NCBI GenBank assembly: GCA_003577365.1
Contig: QEUY01000044.1
Location: forward strand, 1-11,220
DNA: 11,220 nucleotides
DNA from: Chloroflexota bacterium
Lineage (GTDB): Bacteria; Chloroflexota; Anaerolineae; Caldilineales; Caldilineaceae
Direction of reading: 5' to 3'
In this document: positions 6,794 to 11,220 of the stretch, in pieces
How the letters are laid out: each line of letters begins with the position of its first letter
How positions within the stretch are numbered: position 1 is the stretch's first letter
The notes under the pieces: model-generated
The model's database searches: none
What the model was told of the DNA's origin: nothing
What the model saw: only the letters and a program-made list of their open reading frames with translations
Translations under genes and position numbers: made by a program

Positions 6794-8227
6794 TCAACCG
6801 GTAAAGGCCAAGAGGGCGCGGCTGAGCGGCGCATCCATCCACTGCGGCGCGACCGCCAGCCCAATCGACAGCCCCAACACCACCACCGCCAGCCCTACGT
6901 TGAGCGGGCGCTCACGCAGCAGGGCGCGATTGGTCAACGGCCCATAGAGCACGCGCGCCAGCCGGATATAGCCGAAGATCGCGCCGCCCGACGCCAGCAG
7001 CACCACCGCGGCAGGCTGCCAATCCAGTTCCGCCACAATCTGCAGCGCCGCCCAGTGGCCGGTGAAGCCCGCGCTCAGCGGAAAGCCCGCCAACCCCAGC
7101 CCGCCCAACAAAAAGGCGGCGCTGTTCCAGGCCAGCCGGCTCCCCGCGCCCTGGAGATGTTCCAAGGTCAACCCACCCGTGTGCTGCTCCAACACCGATA
7201 GACCCGCCGCCGCAGTCAACATGCTGACCACGCGCAGCCCAAACAGAAACAGGACCAGCGGCCAACTGCGTGGCCCCGGCACGGCCAGCACCAGCAGGAT
7301 CAGCCCCCAGTCGTGCAGCGCCGTATAGCCCCACAGCCGTCCGACGCGGTGCGTCCCGGCTGCGGCCAGCCCTCCCCAGACCGCGGTCGCCAGCCCCAGC
7401 CAGTTGAGCCAGACGCGCAGCGGCGCAAACTGCTGGAAAAAGGGAAAGGTCGAGGCGGTGCGGTACAGCAAGTGGAGCAGCGCCAACTCCAGCAGCAGGA
7501 TCAACAGGGCTGTCACCACCGGCGGCGCGGATTGCGCCACGGCGGGCTGCGCCCCATGAAAAGGGACCGGCGCCAGCAAGAGCAGCAGCCCCAAGGCCAT
7601 CAACTGCGCGGCAGTGGCGGCGGCGCTGTTGTCCTGCGGGTTGAGTGGGATCTGCTCGATATACCACGCCGCCACCAGAAAGAGCGGGAAGGCCAGCACC
7701 GGCGGGATCAGGCTGCGCAGCGGCCCTGCCGGGCTGACCAAGCGCCCGGCCTGCAAGACGAAGATGCTGAGCGCCGCCAGCGCCACCAGCACCATGGGCG
7801 TCAACAGCGGCGGGGCCAGCGGGCCGGTGATCAACAGCGCCAGCGCGATATACCCCGCCAGCAGCACCAGGGTAAACGGCACAAAGCTGCGCCCCTGGCT
7901 CAAACAAGCCACGATCAGAAAGGCCGCGGCCACCAGCAGCAGGCTGGCTACGATGATGGGGAGCGCGCCTGGCTCCAGCCGGAAGGTAAAACCCAGCCGC
8001 GCCAATGAGCCGCCCATGTCCACCCAAATGCGCCCGCCCGGCAGGATCCACATCGGCTGCGCCAGGTCGACTTGCCAGAGCAGCGCGCCCCACCCGCCCG
8101 CAAAGAGCGCCCCCGCCAGCGCCGTAGCCTGCTCCCAATAGCGCAGCAGATAGGTCAGCGCCGCCACCGCCAGCAGGCTGCCGACCAGCACCGCCGGCAG
8201 ACTCACGATCAGCGGTTCGCCGTTCAT
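6794..8227 (-). CDS. NuoN/HyfF-like membrane subunit, divergent proton-antiporter family
   Basis: A 477-residue, very hydrophobic protein with about 13-14 predicted membrane segments, of the family containing the antiporter-like subunits of complex I, Mrp antiporters and membrane hydrogenases. Support is the family layout: FRLEPGALP (about 82-90) in place of the usual FRLDxLS, PVPFH (220-224), a TM8-like HRVGRLWGYTALHDWG (about 293-308) and GFPLSAGFTGHW (381-392) in place of GxPxxAGFxGK. The residues that carry protons are mostly gone: the Lys five positions before PFH is Leu217, the next Lys position holds Glu247, the TM12 Lys is His391, and no Glu is seen in the expected TM5 region. It may be a structural or regulatory subunit rather than a pump. 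The start overlaps the stop of the upstream gene as ATGA, so the pair is translationally coupled. An in-frame extension upstream to 8578 is low-complexity out-of-frame sequence of the neighbour and was not used. Family assignment is good; exact role is unknown. Confidence 0.8.
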   Translation of the reverse strand: MNGEPLIVSLPAVLVGSLLAVAALTYLLRYWEQATALAGALFAGGWGALLWQVDLAQPMWILPGGRIWVDMGGSLARLGFTFRLEPGALPIIVASLLLVAAAFLIVACLSQGRSFVPFTLVLLAGYIALALLITGPLAPPLLTPMVLVALAALSIFVLQAGRLVSPAGPLRSLIPPVLAFPLFLVAAWYIEQIPLNPQDNSAAATAAQLMALGLLLLLAPVPFHGAQPAVAQSAPPVVTALLILLLELALLHLLYRTASTFPFFQQFAPLRVWLNWLGLATAVWGGLAAAGTHRVGRLWGYTALHDWGLILLVLAVPGPRSWPLVLFLFGLRVVSMLTAAAGLSVLEQHTGGLTLEHLQGAGSRLAWNSAAFLLGGLGLAGFPLSAGFTGHWAALQIVAELDWQPAAVVLLASGGAIFGYIRLARVLYGPLTNRALLRERPLNVGLAVVVLGLSIGLAVAPQWMDAPLSRALLAFTG

Positions 8228-9042
8228 GGCTGTTTGCGCGCCGGCATGGCACGCCCTTGGGCAGGGTCGGTCCGCACACTGCCGGGCCGGCGGAAGGCGG
8301 GCGCATGGCGGTGCAGCCCGCGCCACCAGCCGCGCGCCAGGCCGCCGAGCCACTCCAGTTCGGGCGCAGATGGAGCCGAGACCGGCGTGTCGCGGGCCGT
8401 GGGGTCGGGGAAGACGATATCGGTCAGGATCGGCGGCGCTTCCGCCACGGGCAGTTGTTCGGCCAGCACCAAATAGCTGCACGCCAGCGCGATCGCCAAC
8501 TCCAGCATGCCGATCAGCGCGATCAACGCCGGAATGCCCAACAGCACGCCCACCACCGCCTGCACCGGCACACACCACAGCAGCAGCGCCACTGCATAGA
8601 AGAGTGGATTATCGCTCAGCGCCAGCATCACCAGCACACACAGCCCCAGCCAGACAAACAGCGCCGTGACCTGCGGCACCAGTTCGGGGATCCGGATGCT
8701 GTCGCGCAGCGCCTGCCAGCCCAGAAAAACCACCACCAGCACCATGGCGCGCAGCAAGAAGGTCCCCGATTGGCGCAGTGAAACCGGTCGCGGCACCTGC
8801 TGGGCCGACAGGGCCAGGATCAGACAGGTCAGCGCCGTGACCGCGGTCATCACCCCCGCCCACTCGCCGGGGATTTGCTCCACCTGCACCGCCACCGTCG
8901 CCACCCCCACCTGCACCACAAAGAGGCCCGCCAGCGCCAGCCGCCACTCCCAAAACAGGATGATGGCGGCCGCGATCGCGCCCACCACCATCAGGCCAAA
9001 GCCGGTGCTGAAAAAGGTCAAAATGCCCACTAGACCGCTCAT
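8224..9042 (-). CDS. HyfE/NuoK-like multi-pass membrane protein with a long soluble tail
   Basis: A 272-residue protein. Residues 1-195 hold about seven hydrophobic segments (roughly 8-30, 33-52, 61-80, 95-109, 122-142, 146-170, 172-194); residues 196-272 are a hydrophilic, Pro/Arg-rich tail with no recognisable domain. I do not recognise it by a strong motif. Its size, membrane layout and position between two antiporter-family subunits match HyfE of hydrogenase-4 (a NuoK-related subunit of 216 residues in E. coli). A buried acidic residue, Glu181 in the last segment (GMLELAIAL), sits about where HyfE has its conserved Glu. The ATG has a good ribosome site, AAGGA, 5 bases upstream. The end overlaps the next gene by ATGA. 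It could instead be an unrelated membrane partner; the tail is unlike HyfE and might anchor a cytosolic partner. Confidence 0.72.
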   Translation of the reverse strand: MSGLVGILTFFSTGFGLMVVGAIAAAIILFWEWRLALAGLFVVQVGVATVAVQVEQIPGEWAGVMTAVTALTCLILALSAQQVPRPVSLRQSGTFLLRAMVLVVVFLGWQALRDSIRIPELVPQVTALFVWLGLCVLVMLALSDNPLFYAVALLLWCVPVQAVVGVLLGIPALIALIGMLELAIALACSYLVLAEQLPVAEAPPILTDIVFPDPTARDTPVSAPSAPELEWLGGLARGWWRGLHRHAPAFRRPGSVRTDPAQGRAMPARKQP

Positions 9043-9093
9043 GCACGTCCTTCACATCTTGAAGCAGCTCGCGCCGCAGCAGCGTTCCCGCGC

Positions 9094-10821
9094 CTATTGC
9101 AGCAGCAAATAGCCCATCAAGACCGCGACCATCACCCAGCCCATATACCCCGCGCCCTCGACCACGCGCAGCACATTGCCCCAACTGTCGCTGACCTGGT
9201 TCACGCTCCACCAGGACAACCGAAACAGCCACTGCAGCCGCGTCAAACGGCTCAACCGTTCGGGCCAGAGGCCGAGCGCAGCCCACAGCGTGGGGCGCAG
9301 CGAGACCAACCCGATCCCCAACGCCAAAGGCAGCGATACCGCCACCCAAACCGGCCAATCGGCCACGACATTGGGCGGGCTGCCCAGCATGGGCGGGATC
9401 GCATCCGCCAGGTTCGCCAGTTCCGCCGTCGCCGCCGGAAAAAAGCCCACGATCGCCAGCGGCAGCGCCAGCGCCATCACCGCGACCAGAAGCCGCAGCA
9501 TCACCCCAGGGCGCAGCCTGGGGCGCTGGTCGGGCTGATGGTCGCTCCAACTGCGCAGCATAGCCGCCACCTGGATCGAGAGCGCCAACATGATGCCGCC
9601 AAAGAGCAACAGGTAGACCGGCCCGGCGCTCAACAGCCGCGCCAGCGAAGGCTGGGTCAAAAAGCCTGGGGTAAAGGGGACGCCCGCCAGCGCCAGCGCG
9701 CCCACGCTCACCGGGATCTGCCAGCCCCACGTCTGCCAGACTTGGTCGCCGACCAGCCAGAGCGCGCCGCCCAGGGCCAGCGCGGTCGTCGGCCAGATCA
9801 GCCCTGCTGGCCCCTGGCGAAAGGCGAGCGCCCCCGACAGCGCAGCCAGCCCCGCCGAGGTGATCAACACAAATGTGGTGTGGTTCGGCTGGTCATTGGC
9901 CGTCCACGCCGCCACCGCACTGCCCAGCAGCGACGCCATCAGGATCAAGAGAATATCGGGCGCAAGCAGAATATACTCCGCGCCCAGTTCCACCGTCCAC
10001 CCCAACAGCCACAGCCCGCACAACACCGGAACCATGTGGTCCAGCAGCCGCTCGGCCACGTTGACCTGGCGCGAATCGGAAGGCAGCAGCCAGAGATGAA
10101 AGGGGTAGATCCCCGCCCGGATCAGCGCGGCCAACAGCATCAGCCCCACCGTCTCCGGCGGAAGCTGACCACCGTGCAGCGGCTGGCTAGGGCCTGTCGG
10201 CCCGGCGGGCAGCAGCCCCACCAAGAGCAGCAGCGCACCCAACAGGCTCAACCCCTTGGCCTGGTGCTGCGGCGAGTTCAATGCATGTTCGTCGCTGACC
10301 ATGTTGTCGGGCCGCACGGCCCCGCGCACCAGCGTGAACAGATCCAGCACCACCCAGGTGAGCATGGCCGTGAGGACATTGCCGCTGCCCACAAAGAGCA
10401 GACCCGCAGCCAAGACGCCCAGATGGATCGCCAACGACGAATGGACACGGCGCGCGCGCATCTCGCTCACCGGCGGCGGGCTGTTGAGGTCGAGCAGGAT
10501 GCCCACGCCGCCCAGCAGCAGGATCAGACCGGAGATATACCAGTTCCAGCCGTCGCCGACCCAGAGCAGATTCGTGCCATATTGCAGCGGCGGCTGCCAG
10601 GGCCGGCTATAGACCGGGACAACCGGCTCGGCGCGCAGCCCCAGAAACAGCCAGACGGCGACTGCCACAAAAAAGAGCGCCAACCCGGTCAACCAGCCGG
10701 GCCGGCGCATCCAGCGCCCAACACTTTCGACCACAATGGCGCCGATCAGCAGCGCCACCGCCGGGCCTACCGGCGAGACAAGGAGTTGCAGGACAGTGAT
10801 CACAGTGCGCCATTGTAGCAC
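9094..10821 (-). CDS. NuoL/M/HyfD-like membrane subunit, divergent proton-antiporter family
   Basis: A protein of up to 575 residues with about 14 or more hydrophobic segments. Family marks are VGDGWNWYISGLI (about 88-100, the DGLS-like region), IRAGIYPFHLWLLP (about 234-247, cognate of KxxxxPFHxWLP) and AGVPFTPGFLTQ (379-390, cognate of AGIPPxxGFxxK). Key changes: the TM7 Lys is Arg235, the TM12 Lys is Gln390, the TM5 Glu appears as Asp160, and the Lys of the DxKxxLAYS segment is missing (about 309-325). The C-terminal VVEGAGYMGWVM helix resembles the LEGEGGLLW end seen in some NuoL/MrpA-like proteins. Start choice is uncertain: GTG at 10821 gives the longest form, but a promoter -10 box overlaps it, so GTG at 10803 or GTG at 10758 (preceded by GGTAGG 7 bases away) may be real. 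It heads the putative operon; the next gene starts 51 bases downstream. It belongs in a membrane complex, but a pumping role cannot be claimed. Confidence 0.82.
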   Translation of the reverse strand: MLQWRTVITVLQLLVSPVGPAVALLIGAIVVESVGRWMRRPGWLTGLALFFVAVAVWLFLGLRAEPVVPVYSRPWQPPLQYGTNLLWVGDGWNWYISGLILLLGGVGILLDLNSPPPVSEMRARRVHSSLAIHLGVLAAGLLFVGSGNVLTAMLTWVVLDLFTLVRGAVRPDNMVSDEHALNSPQHQAKGLSLLGALLLLVGLLPAGPTGPSQPLHGGQLPPETVGLMLLAALIRAGIYPFHLWLLPSDSRQVNVAERLLDHMVPVLCGLWLLGWTVELGAEYILLAPDILLILMASLLGSAVAAWTANDQPNHTTFVLITSAGLAALSGALAFRQGPAGLIWPTTALALGGALWLVGDQVWQTWGWQIPVSVGALALAGVPFTPGFLTQPSLARLLSAGPVYLLLFGGIMLALSIQVAAMLRSWSDHQPDQRPRLRPGVMLRLLVAVMALALPLAIVGFFPAATAELANLADAIPPMLGSPPNVVADWPVWVAVSLPLALGIGLVSLRPTLWAALGLWPERLSRLTRLQWLFRLSWWSVNQVSDSWGNVLRVVEGAGYMGWVMVAVLMGYLLLQ

Positions 10822-10840
10822 AGCCGCCCGGCGCTCACAA
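10812..10840 (-). promoter_or_regulatory. Sigma70-like promoter for the minus-strand operon
   Basis: On the minus strand TTGTGA (10840-10835) and TACAAT (10817-10812) are separated by exactly 17 bases. TACAAT differs from the consensus -10 at one base and is preceded by TG-N, an extended -10. Transcription would start near 10805. This lies at the head of the five-gene block, where a promoter is expected. It overlaps the GTG at 10821, which then could not be translated from this transcript. Confidence 0.6.
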
Positions 10841-10926
10841 GCTCATGGCAGCGCGGCATCACCGCCGCCAAACATAGAGTCGCTGGCCCTACCCCCACTA
10901 CATCCCACACGCATCTTATATCAATA
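10822..10926. other. Short intergenic region between phzF-like gene and the membrane module
   Basis: The 105 bases between the phzF-like stop and the longest form of the membrane subunit hold the -35 half of the promoter, a G-rich stretch on the minus strand (10890-10900), one ATCCCACA (10902-10909, TGTGGGAT on the minus strand) and ATTGATATAAG on the minus strand (10925-10915). I see no clear terminator hairpin for the phzF-like gene. Confidence 0.6.
10915..10925 (-). repeat. Gene-end element ATTGATATAAG, second locus
   Basis: It starts one base after the TGA of the phzF-like gene on the minus strand and is identical to the element at 4231-4221 that follows mvaS. Both copies are accompanied by TGTGGGAT-type motifs. 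It may be a shared processing or binding element, or a chance match. Confidence 0.5.
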
Positions 10927-11220
10927 TCATACCAACGTCCCGCGCATCACCATCACCGCCTGCCCGCCGAGGATCACGCGGTCGCCCGCGGGCCGCATAC
11001 GCACCACCCCCCCGCGCGCTGATGCTTGGTAGCCGGTCAACTCGCTCTTGCCCAGTTTCTCCGCCCAATAGGGAGCCAGGCAGCAATGGGCCGACCCGGT
11101 GACCGGGTCCTCGTCGATCCCGGACGCGGGCGCAAAAAAGCGCGAGACAAAGTCATATCTGCCCCCCGAGCTGCGGCTGGTCAAGATCACGCCGCGCACC
11201 GGCAGCGCGCCCAGGGCGCG
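10927..11220 (-). CDS. PhzF-family isomerase-like protein, C-terminal part (5' end outside window)
   Basis: PhzF-family proteins have the diaminopimelate epimerase fold; the best known member isomerises an intermediate of phenazine synthesis, while most others have no known substrate. The last 97 codons are visible and end at TGA. The family signature FAPASGIDEDPVTGSAH is present, including the Asp-Pro-Val-Thr-Gly-Ser motif that forms one side of the active site, followed by LAPYWAEKLGKSEL and QASARGGVVRM, all typical of the C-terminal domain. The catalytic Glu of the N-terminal domain is outside the window. The reading frame stays open to the window edge, so the GTG at 11199 is an internal Val, not a start. 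It lies upstream of the membrane module on the same strand with a 105-base gap and a promoter between, so it is probably a separate unit. No phenazine genes are in the window. Confidence 0.93.
   Translation of the reverse strand, partial: RALGALPVRGVILTSRSSGGRYDFVSRFFAPASGIDEDPVTGSAHCCLAPYWAEKLGKSELTGYQASARGGVVRMRPAGDRVILGGQAVMVMRGTLV

Noticed and set aside
8228..8578. An N-terminal extension of the NuoN-like gene by 117 residues.
   Set aside because: The extra part is out-of-frame sequence of the upstream gene, Arg/Ala/Gly-rich and not membrane-like; the ATGA overlap gives a natural start at 8227.
9097..10818. A 573-codon open frame on the plus strand opposite the NuoL/M-like gene.
   Set aside because: The product is extremely rich in Gln, Arg, His and Pro with no domain, while the minus strand encodes clear membrane helices with family motifs.

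Overview
This is a GC-rich bacterial chromosomal window with tightly packed protein genes and few intergenic stretches. I see no rRNA, tRNA, CRISPR array or insertion sequence. Three things together point towards Chloroflexota or a similar deep-branching, non-proteobacterial lineage: an archaeal-type HMG-CoA synthase beside a class II HMG-CoA reductase, divergent complex I-like membrane subunits, and an ordinary bacterial pth-mfd pair. This placement is an inference from gene content, not a measurement.

Left part (1-4046, plus strand): the 3' end of pth (peptidyl-tRNA hydrolase) is followed after 32 bases by a complete mfd (transcription-repair coupling factor). Both are housekeeping genes. 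mfd runs convergently into the block on the other strand. The 191-base gap between them (4047-4237) is low in GC and unusual. It holds a tandem array of 11-bp units (ATGTGGGATAA and variants), a hairpin that may terminate the minus-strand operon, and a tandem pair of a 12-bp element (CCTTATATCAAG/T).

Main part (10821 down to 4238, minus strand): five genes probably form one transcription unit. In order they are a NuoL/M/HyfD-like proton-antiporter-family membrane protein, a HyfE/NuoK-like membrane protein, a NuoN/HyfF-like membrane protein, a class II HMG-CoA reductase (mvaA) and an archaeal-type HMG-CoA synthase (mvaS). The three membrane genes follow the order of hyfD-hyfE-hyfF, but no hydrogenase, quinone-site or iron-sulfur subunit is visible. 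Both large subunits have lost the lysines that carry protons in complex I. The last two genes make HMG-CoA and reduce it to mevalonate, the entry to isoprenoid synthesis. A membrane module placed ahead of mevalonate genes, joined by ATGA and 4-base junctions, is the most unusual feature of the window. A good sigma70-like promoter (TTGTGA-N17-TACAAT) lies right at the upstream end of this block.

Right edge (10927-11220, minus strand): the 3' end of a PhzF-family isomerase/epimerase-like gene, cut by the window. An 11-bp element, ATTGATATAAG, occurs just downstream of its stop codon and also just downstream of the mvaS stop codon.
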